Positions 32,207 through 44,100 of a DNA stretch of 64,000 nt are shown here, piece after piece. This DNA is from Diaporthe sp. PMI_573 (taxonomy: Eukaryota; Ascomycota; Sordariomycetes; Diaporthales; Diaporthaceae). How positions within the stretch are numbered: position 1 is the stretch's first letter; every line of letters begins with the position of its first letter. The position numbers were made by a program, and so were the translations under genes. The DNA lies in NCBI GenBank assembly GCA_021399435.1, contig JAJTUP010000078.1, positions 124,001 to 188,000 on the forward strand, given 5' to 3'. The notes beneath the pieces were generated by a model. That model did not search any database. It was not told where the DNA came from and saw nothing but the letters and a program-made list of their open reading frames with translations.

Positions 32207-34331
32207 CGTTCACGCAGACTTCTCCCAACAAGACCGGGTCGTTGTGCCTACCAATAATACCTCGGTAACCCCCTCAATCTGCTGTTCTTATGGCGCGTAA
32301 AAACCTATCCATCAGGTACTTGAAACGCGTGCGAATGTCATCGAGTGATCGCGATGGAGATATATAATCATCCAGGCGCTCTGAAAACAACAAGTTCGTT
32401 ATGACTCGCAAATTCATGGATCCCACAGTGCAACAGTGCAAAATCTTTAGGTCCTAACCAGCACGCTCGAATGCGCTCCGCGTGATCTTCCAAGATTCCG
32501 GCAGTGATATCGAATCGATCATAGAACATGGATTCTTTAATGCTCTGGAAGGTCGAGCCCGAGGCGACGGCATCCCAGACCTTTGTTGTACCGTCGTCGT
32601 CCAGCTAGCCGAGTCGAATGTTTGGGGCGATTCCGTAGGTCGGCACGGGAGGTTGTGGGAGGCTGTGGTACTAAATCCGGCCAGGCGAGGTCGACACAAG
32701 ACCCAGGTCTCCAAATCCCTGGGTGGCTTGCACTACTTGTGGATCTTGGACGGCGCTCGTCGCTGGCCATCTCTGGAGCCTCTGCCCAGCTCCAGGCGAG
32801 TTAGGACGCTTGCGAAAGCCTGCTCCTCCGGAGTAGGGGATCATATTGATCGTGCTGTAGGTTGACCGCGATGTATGATTACTTTCCCAACGATGGTAAA
32901 TGCTGAGTCTAGATTGCCGTTGCCGTGTCGATTTGTAAACGGTGGATTTGGACTCCTGTTGGGGAAAGAAAGCAGCAGCTCTAGGTTGAAGAAGTGGTCA
33001 GTATTTATATGAGAGCTAGCGTAGGTGACATGTTCAAAAGCCATAGTCACAAATATCCAGACGTCTTCGTCACAAAACATCCCAAGTCTAAAGCTGTGAC
33101 TGAGAGCCTCCCTCTCCTTGCCTTAATTCGATCGATGGTGGACGGTCCAGAAGCAACCACAGCGAGAAGTGCACACAGATCATGGGAAAGATGCTAAAAA
33201 CCGGAATACTCACCAATGAGTTTGTGGATCTCTCTCCCCAATGAAACTACTTGTCACTTTGCAAACTCTTAGCCGCGCCTAGAAATTATATGGCTTGAGA
33301 TACAACGAGCTTTGCTCGGGTGTCGCTACACGGCTACAGCATCTACCCCCCCAATCTCCTAGAGAATAACCTCCCTTACGAGGATATCCGTTAGGATAAT
33401 TTGCCATAAATCAACCTCTTGCAGAACAATCACCCATAGGCAATCCTTCTACAGGATAACATCCTACGGGCTATAGGTAACCAGGTAAATAGAAATCGAG
33501 CCACAATGATGTGTCGTAATTTTTAAAGATGTGGTGGTGTTACTGTGATAATATATATGATAGCCAAATCGCTATGGTTGGGAATATCTAGCAGGGTACA
33601 CATGTATAGATGCTCAGAGCTTATAATCTTGCTTCACCTCCACGAACTCATTCAGTTCTCTAATTTGCGTCTACGCCCACTCCCGAAGAACTCGAGCCTT
33701 TACCTCTTCCGCCCTCCTTGATGGGCCAACAAGGTTCTCGCTGATCTGAGCCCAATCGTTTCTCTCCTACTGCAACAACAGCCAATGTGATGGGTACCTT
33801 GGAGCAGTAGCCAGCGCGTGTACTCATATTGTCCTCACCCACGCCCAGTGAGTGACTTGAGAGTCGCATAGAGCAGAGCTGAGTTTTTATTGATATGACA
33901 ACAGCACATGGGTGATCTTCATTGCGGATGTATTAAAGTGAGGTTGTGTCATTCTTCTCTCTGGGCCATGGAGCCCGTATTTTGCTATCTCCCATGCATA
34001 GAGCTGAATGAAAACCACCCCCCCCCCTTCTAAGGAGAGAAGGGGGAAAAGGTAAAACCCCCAAAACCCCCAAAACACCGATTAAATTACGGGTCATCAA
34101 TAATCTTTGTCCTGGATCGCCTCATGTGTAACTCCCATGGCTTGAACCAAAACCTCCAAAACTTCAAAAGCACCGTTCCAGTTACAGCCCTTCAACGAGT
34201 TGATTCTTGACTTATTCAGGTCGCATTCTCTGACCGCCTTGTCTCGCTCCTTCATCCTGCCATTCCAGCTTACCATATCTCGAGTTTCCCTAGGTTCTCT
34301 CCTCTCACAAACCATGATGGCCGGCTCTGAC
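32207..34331. other. intergenic, no supported gene
   Basis: Frames at 32.4-32.9 kb are open on both strands, a sign of composition rather than coding. A C12-like run with flanking purines lies at about 34017-34028. A minus-strand frame at 34097-34303 (MVSWNGRMKERDKAVRECDL...) might be a last exon of the Myb-like gene through a 40-nt intron, which I consider uncertain. Confidence 0.4.
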
Positions 34332-35411
34332 TTATGTCCATACCGTATTGTATGGTTGGCTTTGTAAGAACTCCCACCGTAGCTTGATAATACCACTGGC
34401 ATTGCGTGGCTTTTGGTACGTCTCAGCGATGTAGTCCCAGTCAAGCTCCCCACGCCGCATCCGTTCCTCAACCTTGTACCTTAGCAGTCGATCATCCTCC
34501 TGTGTCCACGTGGCCCCGATGCTCTGGGCATGCCTGCTGAGAGACGACTCTTGCATGCCTGGGAATCGGTCCTCGATTATCTGCTTGTAGGTTGTGCCTC
34601 GAGCCTTGCATTTCACGATATATTTGTCTTCTCGCGGGGTAAAGTGGTGGTACCGTCGTCGACCACTTTGCCCCTCCTGACCTATATCCTGACCGGCCTG
34701 ACGGGATTCGTTTTGAGTTCGTGTATGGAATTCCATACGAGCCTGAATCTCGTCTGGCATTCGCCGTATGCCGTGAAGGAAGTCACGGATTCGCTCCCAA
34801 TTATCGCCCCAGTATTTATGCAAAATATCCAGCTGACTGTCTTGATCCTTTTCCCAATCTCTCCATCCGCGTGATCTCAAATATTGCCTCGCAGCTGGGG
34901 GTGTTCGCCAAGGATGGAACTGCTCGCAGATCTCTTTGAATTCGAGACCCCCTGCCCGTTTTACAATGAAGTCGTACGCCTCCTGGTCCGTCCAGCGCAC
35001 GTGCCTCTGACGCTTTTTTTGTCGTTCGTACAGAAATTGGACGTCAGCTTGCTCTTGACAACCCAGATCGCCACCATGTTGCTCTTGGTGGCTTGGTTCA
35101 TCGCCGCTTGAATCTTGCGGAGCCGTCTCAGGGACACTATAATTTTGTTCCGGCCGAGAGCTTGGGCCGGCGAGACTTCCGAGCAGTGTTATCGAGTCAT
35201 TGCGAGCTCTTTGACCGATCCTGGAGCTCTAGTAGCGACTCAAAGTTCTATCGAGCAATGACTCTTGATCAAGAGAGCTTTGCTCAGACCATAGTGAGTT
35301 TAAGAGTGCCGAGGAGAGAGATAAGCGACGTCTAGAAGCGAAACGGCGCTTTGGGCTTGATCCCATCTTGACTGGCGGCATAGTCGACGGCTTATGTCCT
35401 TTTCGGGGCAT
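34332..35411 (-). pseudogene. Myb/SANT-repeat protein, one in-frame TAG
   Basis: Probable DNA- or chromatin-binding protein. In one minus frame from the ATG at 35411 (MPRKGHKPSTMPPVK) I read a basic N-terminus, a low-complexity linker and four SANT-like helical repeats that alternate in type: RWTDQEAYDFIVKRAGGLEF, then a unit ending DNWERIRDFLHGIRRMPDEI, then HHFTPREDKYIVKCKARGTT and TWTQEDDRLLRYKVEERMRR ending WDYIAETYQKPRNASGIIKL. The frame ends at 34332 after PYNTVWT. A TAG at 35229-35231 stops translation after 60 codons, between LSRY and SSRIGQ; CAG would fit. The next ATG (in RWTDQ... region) could restart a shorter protein that still has all four repeats, at about 35000. No target is inferable. 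Confidence 0.6.
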
Positions 35412-35741
35412 ATAAATCTCACAGCGAGCCGAGCCGAGCCGCGTCCGAGGTTGCTGGAGAGCTTCCAACGGGTAAGAAGCATCAGTTCAGCCGTTGGTTT
35501 CGGGTGTGGAGATGGTGTTCTCAGAGCTCAAAACTCAAGGCAGAAGTTTGAGGCGCGAGATTTAGTCTCGATGTCTTCTCTGGGTAGATAGATGGACGGC
35601 CCCCGGCTTCTTATACAGCTAGACAAGGCCACGACTATCTCAAGGAGGCATCTGACCTAGCATGGTAGCCTCATTTAACTACATAGTGTTGCTAGCTCAA
35701 TCTCGAGCCGGCGTATAGTCGCCAACTGAGTTTCTCGCTGC

Positions 35742-37525
35742 CTATTCGAGTCTGTGCCCACTTGACCCATGGCCACTTCTACGACCATGACCAAAGCTGA
35801 GAAGTACCGCAGAAGAAGCCGGCAGCTCGAACTCTCCATTCTGGACGACCTCATCCGTCACGTCCCCCGTGGGCACACCGGACAGCGTTTCGAAACTCTG
35901 CCCAGCCCAAGTCCTATCTTTGCGTCAGCCACGTCGTTCAATCATGGGAAGGGAGACGCAAGACTTACACCCCAGAGTATGATGTTGTCGCATGCGATTC
36001 TAGCCGCTTTAGACGAACTCCCTCGGAAGATTTCAAGTTATCTAGCTTGATCGTCGCGACTGGCTTCTCCCCTGTTCCTAAGTAAACCATTGTATTCAAC
36101 ACCACAGCGCGCTTGAGTTGATGTTTCTCCCACACCCCATACGCTGTGAAAGAGTTGTTCATCGTCGGTATCTCGGCAACATACGAGTTCCCAGACGTGC
36201 CAATGGCTTCGTTCACGATTAGGAGAGCGTGGTAGGAGGGCAGGATGTGCGGATGCGTTATGTTCAGCCCGTCGTCGGACTCGTCGATGGGCTGTAGCGT
36301 GTTGTATCTGAAGCCGCGGCCGTGGTGGAGGTGGACTCGCTCGACGCCTCGGGATGCCGCGAGGAGGACCCAGTCTATCATCCAGAGCGCGCTCTCAACC
36401 GTGTTGCTAAGACCAGGTTGGCCGTGACTATAAGCTGGTCAGGAGCTGATACATCCTCGAGTTGGAGCTCAACCCACTTTGCATAAGAATTCGTCTCGCC
36501 CTAACGATTCATTAGCAAAAGGATCAGAGATAGGGTAGCAGACGCACAAGAATATAGTTAAGCCCCATAGCACGAGACGCCTTTACGCCACCCACCCTAA
36601 CCGACATATTCGCGCGTATTGACAACTTATCCATCAACTCCCCTGGCCTCACCACCCGTCGCGGATCAAACCCGCCCGAGTACGCATGCGCAGCATACTG
36701 CACCGTCTTCGCCCTTAACCTATCATCATCCAGAACCCCCGCCGCATACGCCGCCTCCGGTGTCCACGCCGGCGCCTGGAACCCCGTGAACGCGCCGACT
36801 GACAGCTGCGGCTTGCCGTCGTGGCCTGACCCGAAGGCGATCTCTTGGCTGACCGCACGCGCAAAGACCGGCCAGGTAGATGAGTAGTTGGCCACGTCCC
36901 ACGCCCGCCCCAGCGGGCCTTGCACGCTGTAGCCTGTGTCGCCGTAGAAGTCGGGCTCGTTGCCGATTTCCACATTCACCAGCTTCACGTTCCGCGTAAG
37001 AGCCGCCCTTTTACCCTGGAACGTCTCCGCCAGAAGCCGCGCCTGCTGCACGGTCTGCGACTTGTTGAGCTGCTTCAAGCTCAGCCCCCACATGAACGGC
37101 GTGCCCCTGGGCAAGTTCCCCGACAGGGCGTAAAAGTCGCGGCCGAGGAAGATGTGGTCCGCTTCAGGGTTCGGCACATTCTCAGTCGGAGCAGGAAAGG
37201 TAGCGTTCATGACCTTGACGCTGAGGTTGACACTGGCTCGATCTTCAGAGTTGGCGCCGACACGGAGGAACGGCATGTGGCCGGTCCGGTCGCCGAGGTT
37301 TTTCAGGAGCTGGTTTACGTAGACGTTTGGTTTGCCGATGTCTTGGCCGGCCCAGTCTTGCCAGCGGTCCATCTCGATGCTGAACGCGGCGAGGTTGGGA
37401 GAAAGGGGTTCGGACCATGGCGGCTGGCGAGTGGGAAGCTGCACAGTGAGGTTTACGACTGCGGCTGCAGAGATGGGGTTAGCGGCGAGAATGGCCAAGA
37501 GGCACTTAAGCCCGAGACGCTGCAT
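35742..37525 (-). pseudogene. GH79 glycoside hydrolase (beta-glucuronidase/heparanase-like), one base missing
   Basis: Secreted enzyme expected to cleave glucuronyl bonds. Exons 36548-37525, 35969-36500 and 35742-35913, introns of 47 bp (36501-36547) and 55 bp (35914-35968). The N-terminus MQRLGLKCLLAILAANPISA is a signal peptide. Motifs: SIEMDRWQDWAG, MPFLRVGANSEDRA, FMWGLSLKQLN, VKLVNVEIGNEPDFYGDTGY with the acid/base Glu in GNEPD, QYAAHAYSGGFDP, and after the first intron GETNSYAKWVELQLED and SALWMIDWVLLAASRGVERV. The last exon holds the GH79 C-terminal beta domain (TWAGQSFETLSGV, ELPASSAVLLSF). Exon 2 needs one extra G near 36413-36417: the protein reads VTANL then must shift to reach LSNTVESALW. 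Exons sum to 1682 nt, one short of 561 codons. So either a recent one-base deletion or a sequencing error in an otherwise complete 560-aa gene. Confidence 0.87.
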
Positions 37526-39119
37526 GGCTGCTGGTTGCTACCGAGCTGTTGGGTAAGAGCAGGAGACCTACTTGCGAGTAACAGAACGGATAACTAGGGG
37601 ATTGTTATAGCATTTCATCGCTCGGGTTAGGAACCCCACGTCGTCTCATCTCCGACCGAACGGAGCAGCGAGAAGCTCCATCAGTGAGAGTCTACTCGTG
37701 GAATAGTTCAATGCTGGGCCGCGATACTTCCCCGAGTTGGCGTTCCCCGCCCCGGGGGGTGGGGGGGTCGCGGACAACCCCTCTTGCCATTTGCAGTCCA
37801 AAAGACTGTACACTGCTTACATCTACCAAGTACTCGGGTAGTAGACATGCCTAGTAAGTATTCGAACTAACCTGTTCCTCCTCTCCCTCTGACCAAGCAA
37901 GAACGAAAACCAAGCATTTTCGTATAGCGCGAACAGGCCATTGTGGAGATCGCCCCGCGTTACCCCGGCTTTGGTCAACTCTCCAGGGTGCCATCAGATA
38001 ACTCTTCGATACGATAATACGCGTATTTGTCTTAGCACATTGCCGTCTTCGCCCTCCGGTTCACCTTTTCCTTGGTCCATCCGGTGACTTGTTTGCTGGC
38101 CGCCCATTGTTCCCCGCCTTGTTGCTGGAGTCATTGGTCGATTAGGTCGACTTGCATCGGGATATATCAGCCACAGATCGCCGATTTAGAGATCATGTTG
38201 AGGTGCATCTACGCTTCACGCCCTGTAGTCCTACATCAAATCCTATCGAGGATGGTGATAGTACATGGGGGACGTAAGGGATGACGAACTGGCCCTTGCT
38301 CACGCTTGACGGCTATATAACAGTTATTAGCAAGTAATACTAAATGAGTAGTGCTATTCGCATCCGATTGCTGTTCACACTATATTTTTAGGATACATAA
38401 CACATACATAACGCACACATAATACCGCAATAAGTACTCCTAATACCACTAATACTGCTAATAATAGTCTATTTATCGCTATAAATAACGTTCGGCAAAG
38501 GCACGCTCGTAACCAACGCCTCTTCTGTATCTGTCGGCCCATAGACAGACCTCTCCCTAGCCAAGGCCAAGTCGTGGCCGTATGTATGCAGATAATCGAT
38601 CAGCTCCCCCACATGTGGCTGCAGGAACGGCTGTTCTGTCTGCGCTTGTGATCGCTTCAGCATTCCAAAAGGCGGATCTTTCCCGCCCGGATCTGCTGGA
38701 TAGGAAGGGAACTGGCGGGCTTTGTCCTCACGAAGAAGAGTACTAACGCCGCGTAACGGTTTCAATCCGCCAGCCAGGAACGATTAGCCGTGCGGCAGAC
38801 GGAGCTCTTTCTCGAGGCAGACCGCGGCATGCAACAGCGGTGAAGTCACTGAACTCCTAGCAGGTACATCGCGTGTGATAGTGATAGGATCGGGCCGTGC
38901 TCCTGTCGGGACGCGTTGGGACGCGTCGGCGGCGTACTCGTTCTCGCGCGTGCGGCCGGATGGAGTGACAGCTCTGCTTACAGAAGCGTCATTGGGGTGG
39001 GGGAGACGGAGAGGATGGTTGGCTCTGCTGCCCTTGTTTCATGTGGGAGCCTATTGGCCATGCAACTGTTGACAAGCAGGCCTCGGCGCTGTCTGGCGAG
39101 TTAAGGCATAGAGCAGCCC
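37526..39119. other. intergenic, no supported gene
   Basis: Promoter side of the GH79 gene, then AT-rich sequence with short ACT/AAT-type imperfect trinucleotide repeats at about 38395-38470. A minus-strand frame at 38469-38765 has no motif. Confidence 0.4.
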
Positions 39120-39439
39120 GAACGCTTGCAGTGCTGTCACAGCTTTGGTGCAGGATTGCAGGATGGTAGGCAGGCAACTTGTGCGCGGTACAAGCCAACA
39201 ACGAGGATCCATTGGCTGTGGCAGTGCTGCATTCTACGCGCCGTGGCGCAGTCCGAGCCAAAGACGAGGTGGAAGCTACACTATGCCGCACGCTCGACCT
39301 GATCACAGGGCGTCCGTTTCGTATTCCAGTGCTCGTTGAGTTAGGGGTACGGAGTACATGAACAACCAAATGTGTGGACAGTTTACACTGGTTAGCCGAG
39401 ACGATCGGCATACCGGTCTATCCAAGTCTGGACCAGCCT

Positions 39440-39760
39440 ACGGCGTCTAATGAATGCATACGCCTAGCCAGGTGAAGGCAAAGTCGAAAACTCTGCAGGT
39501 CGCTTGCATCGCCGAATCTGCCGAGACTGTAATCGAGGAGCACGATGCCACAGAGCCAGGAATGATATGCATCTACACGACGGAAGTGGCATTAACGGTC
39601 ATGCCGGGGCAGCCGCAGTAGTGCCTACGCTCCAGGTTGAGGGCATCTGCACGAAACGGACTCATACATAGGCACGATAGACACATCCACCATGTATGCA
39701 CCAGAGCTGAGGGGACTGGTTCTGGTATTGGAAATGCACAGCCTGGTAGTTCGAAGTCGC
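39440..39760 (+). mobile_element. relic of a Tad-like LINE: RNase H domain
   Basis: The plus strand, read across at least two frame changes, gives IYT then [19 protein letters not shown] (39579 on), and GTIDTSTMYAPELRGLVLVL (about 39674-39735). These match the first strand with its catalytic Asp and the helix with catalytic Glu (AELRGL) of RNase H domains at the end of fungal LINE ORF2. The stretch just upstream (about 39480-39575) is compatible with the linker before the domain. Neither reverse transcriptase nor a poly-A tail was identified, so it is a small, heavily mutated piece. Confidence 0.6.
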
Positions 39761-40785
39761 AGGAAGGGAAAGGGGGCGCAGACGCATTCTTGGACGCGAT
39801 CTGCGCACTGTTCATAGTTACTATGTGCTCGCCAGGGCGGATGTAATTATAATGGAAAAGGATGCAGAAGAAGTTGCTTGGGAAGCAAGCCTGTGGGACG
39901 ACCTAGTATACCAACGGCTGGAGATCTAAGGAATTTGGTGCCCTGGGCGGACGCAGCTTAGCGCTAGGGTGCCAGCGCGCAGCCACTCTCGGTGGAGCAT
40001 GTAAAGCGCGGATGCTCGTCAAAGTCTGATTCGCTGTGTCCAGAACCGGCTATACAGTCATGGAACAAAGCTCGGGAGACGGTTCATTTACCCTGATCCT
40101 CTCCCACGAGTTTCCGATTGCGATGACGATGCATTGGCTTCCTCCGTGCCGCCCCCAATTAGCCGCGTCCGAATCTGCCGCCACTGTGGAACCTAATGGG
40201 TGCCAAGCACACCACGCGTAGGAAGCCGCGTTTCGGGACGGGACAGAGCGATGGAAGGAACGGCTGAGTCTAAAGATAAGCCTGCCGTGGAGGTGTATGG
40301 CTCAGTCCCAACTCTTGGCTACAATTTTCTCCGCTGCCTGAGCCGGATGTTCTCTATATATTCCGCTTGATCCACCTGTGCACTTTGCGTGCTGCAAGAC
40401 ACGTCACGATGGTGGGCGAGGCAAACAGATGGGCCAGTCGCAAGAGCGAAAAGGCGCATTTCTGCATCTGCCAAAGAGCAGAAAACTTGCTGCGTGAAGA
40501 CCTGGCAGTTAATAGATTGGTCCGTTGAGCTCCACAGATGCAGAGGGGGTAGTATTTGGCCTATGGTAAGCTCTTTCAGCCTCATCCCAAGGTGGTTAAA
40601 TTGCCTGTCACACGGGCTACCCACGCCTCTTGAGGTTTTAGTTTTGGGCAACCTTTGAATTCGCTTACAACACAGGCCGTTCTCGTTAATTTACGCCTAG
40701 GGCTAATTAGACGGGGTCGCCAGACGAGATGGCAAGGTAGGGAGATGAATGCAGTTAGAGCGCTCAATCTAACCCTTCCAGCGTC
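39761..40785. other. intergenic, possible further LINE debris
   Basis: No intact gene. Composition and short frames suggest decayed transposon sequence but no motif can be named. Confidence 0.35.
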
Positions 40786-40877
40786 GTGCTTCTCATCAGT
40801 CAGCGTTTCGACAACCTCGAACGAAGTCTCGACCAGCGTCTTGGACCACTTGGTCCTTGGCCACCACCCAACCAGAG

Positions 40878-41155
40878 TCTCCACCAGCATCTCAATAATC
40901 TCAACCAACGGTTTGACGATCTCAACCAGAATCTCGACCGGCATCTTAATCGTCTCAATCAACGGCTTGAGGGCCTCAATCAACAGGTTGACGACCTCGA
41001 TCAGAACCTCAACCAGAATCTCGACCGGCATGTTGATCGTCTCAATCAAGGGTTTGATGGCCTCAATCAACAGTTTGACGACCTCAATCAGCGCCTTAAC
41101 AACCTCAATCAACGGCTTAACGGCCTCAACCCACGGCTTGACGACCTCACTCAAC
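40878..41155. repeat. minisatellite of about 21-24 bp units (CCTCAATCAACGGTTTGACGA type)
   Basis: About a dozen diverged units of 21 or 24 nt. In one plus frame (40786-41247) they encode leucine heptads (LNQRFDDLNQNLDRHLNRLN and so on), a potential coiled coil; in a second plus frame a serine-threonine-isoleucine repeat; and the minus strand is open too as VVKLLIEAIKPLIET-like units. Since units are multiples of three and stop-free in several frames, openness alone does not show coding. The repeat runs directly up to the terminal inverted repeat of the hAT element. Confidence 0.75.
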
Positions 41156-44100
41156 CAGCGTTCCTAACAAGCCAAGTAAGTCAAGTCGGCCCCCAGACTT
41201 GTCGACTTGGCCTATTTTCAGGCTATATTTGTTTGTTTCTGACGTAGATTTGACTTGACTTGTGGTATTTGACAAGTCCTACTAAACTGTCCTAGGCCTA
41301 GACTAACCTCCAGAGCTCTCTCCAGAGGCTTTACTAACTCCCATCTCTTTCCAATTGAACATACCCATCCTAGCCCAGTTCTTGAGGCATTGACAAGACT
41401 TCATCGTTGCAAAGTGTTGCCGATGCCTCTGAGAAGAGATCTGAAGCTTCGCAACGCTGAAGCACCTCTCACACTCGCTTGACATGGCAGGAATAGTCAA
41501 GAAGTCTATTGCCATTCGATACAGCCTTGGCCACTTGCCCTTTCTGCTGATCCACCACGAAATAAGGTCCTCAGCTTCCTCCCCACCTCCCTGATTAGTC
41601 TCTTCCTCAGCCAATGGCCGTGGAGGCTCTGAAAGGTAGTCCTCAATCTCGTCGATCAAGCGTGGTTGTTGGGTCTGATAATAATTGCCCTTAGTGATCC
41701 ACGGAGTCTTCGTCTTCTTCGCCTGGGCATTCTGAGGAACTGGCTGAGAGCTCCCGCTTGCCCTATCCACGTATGAGTCGTCAAACAAAGCCCTGAAGTC
41801 CTTGACAATGGCCTCCTTGCGTTCGGGGTAGTAGACTTCGATAAACCGTGTCTTGTGAGCTGGGTGCAGAATCATTGCCGCCCAATAGACCCCTGTCTCC
41901 TCCATCAGATTCCTGTACTTTTCCAGCTTCTTAGAGGCAAACTCAAGCGAGTGCTGTATATATCGGAGGCTTAGATCGCCGAGTTGGAGCTCCTCAGTGG
42001 CTCTTGGTGACTCAGGCGGAGACGATCGGCTCTGAGGAATAGAGGAGGCTTGTCTTGGAGAGGAAATATCGACTTCGAAGTCTTGGAGGCGGGTAGGAAG
42101 TCTGATTTCCCTCTGCGAGCGCCGAGGCATCTGGGATTCGTCACCTGCAACAAATATACAGCTTTCAGCTGAATCGGAAGACCCAAAGGAAGGCTCTTCT
42201 AGATCGATCTGTGGTGTCTCGAAAGGTGTACCAACAAGGCCCTCATTATAGCGTTTTTGCATTTCCTTGAGGTGGTCTTGCAAGCAACAGACTGTTGAGA
42301 TGACCTCCGCAAACCTGGGTTCCCTGCCCTCAAAGTATTTGGTATACTCGATATATGGCTTCAAGATTTCGAGGATTTCCGTGAGGACGAGCCAGTCTTC
42401 GTGTTGCAAGACATCTTCTTCAGGGATCCGTTTTTCAGGTTTCTCGTCTGTCCTGCTCAGCCTGCAGAAGGTATCAATGATGTCCTTAAGCTTGATAGCG
42501 CGAAGGATCATAAGGTATATCGAATTCCACCGCGTATCGTTGTCTGCCTTCACCATCAAGCCCACCACGTCCTTTTCGATTAGCCAAAGCCCCAGCTCTT
42601 GCAATACATCCGCGCGGATTCGACCAGTGGTGATTGCAAGGAATTGGTCTCTCCGTTGAGAGGATCTGCGGATGAAATGGACGGCGTTGTGAAGCTTGCC
42701 AACTGGGCCATATTTCCTCCACTCTTTGAGAAGCCTCAGTTCAGTATCGACATCAAGATTGTCCTTATTATAGGCAGAGTCGAAGATTTCTGACGAAGCT
42801 CCCTCGAGGAAGGCCTTGGCAGAGAGGTTGGGTACGTGGCCAAAGCAGCGGATTCGAACCTGCCTTTCAAGTTTGACTCTTTGGTACTCAGTTAAGTGAG
42901 GCTTCAACGCTTTAAGAATGGCCCTGACTGCCGTATCGCAAGAATCTGCGTTATCAGCAGTAAAGAAGCCGAGTTTCTTGCTAATATCGAAGTCCCTAAA
43001 CAACTGGACCATGATCCGAGCCTGGTTCTCGCCTCCGTGGCTGCCTTCAACCCGTTCAAGGGACAATAGACGTATCTGGAGCTTCCCAGAAGTGTCAACA
43101 AAGTGGGCGATAATGGAAAGCAATGCAATATTGTTTGGAGAAGTCCAGAGGTCAAAGGTGATATGGATTTTGCTCCGAGCCACTTGGAACTCACGCTTTA
43201 GAAGTGTCTTTCGAGTTTCGTACTCCATAGTGATCCAATTCTTGACCGTATCAGCGCTTTCAGGTAAGAGCTCATTGATGAAGTCCCTATTAAGTACCAG
43301 AAGGAGTTCGCGGAAAAGAGGGTGTTCAATGCCGTAGAAGGGGATATTTGCGTCGATAATCCAACCCATCAAGAGATTCTTGAATTCTTCAGCTGCCGTA
43401 CGAACCACGAGGCGTTGGGAGGACTTGTCGGAGCTCGACGTCTTCGCAAAGTCGATTATTGCTTGTCTCTTTGCAAGGGGCTCGTCCCCATCTTGGCCTT
43501 GAAGCTCCCCATCTGGAAATATACGGTGCTGATTCTTGAGATGCCTGCCTGCTGACGTAGTTGCCTCCCCATCGAATAGCTTCGTTATTCCGATCGATTC
43601 GCAGTGCTTGCAAAGAAAGACGTCTTCGTGCGTGTCGTCGGGGTTCAATCGAACGAGACAGTTGACATGGGGCTGTATCCACGAATTGCGCTTCCTTTTC
43701 TTGTGTAGCCATGCCTCAAGAATATAGGTATTAACCCTGCCGTCGCTTTTCAGCTTGATCTTGGGGAGTTCATCCACATCCTTCGCGCCCCTGATATCGT
43801 CGGCTCGAATACTGGCAGTCTGGTAGGTAAAGGACAGGGAATTCGAGGACGAAGCTCGTCTAAGGACCGAGAACGCGTCGTTTCCAGCGGTCAATCCGTT
43901 GGAAAAATCGTCGGCATCTGAAAGGGCAGTTGAGGAAGGCGTATCCATTGTTTCGGTACGAAAGCTCAAGAATTGGTGGAGGAATTGATGACTTGTGACA
44001 AAGTCTTGGTGAAATTTGTTGAGCACCGCGTCACCGCGACGGCGCGACGCCAGATGTTTTTGTGCTGACTAAGCAATAGTTTGGAGACGGGAGACAACAC

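Noticed and set aside
35769..36050. Plus-strand frame of 93 codons
   Set aside because: It is antisense to the last exon and intron of the GH79 gene, which has clear family motifs.
40582..41154. Minus-strand and second plus-strand frames across the minisatellite
   Set aside because: They follow from unit lengths divisible by three, not from coding evidence.
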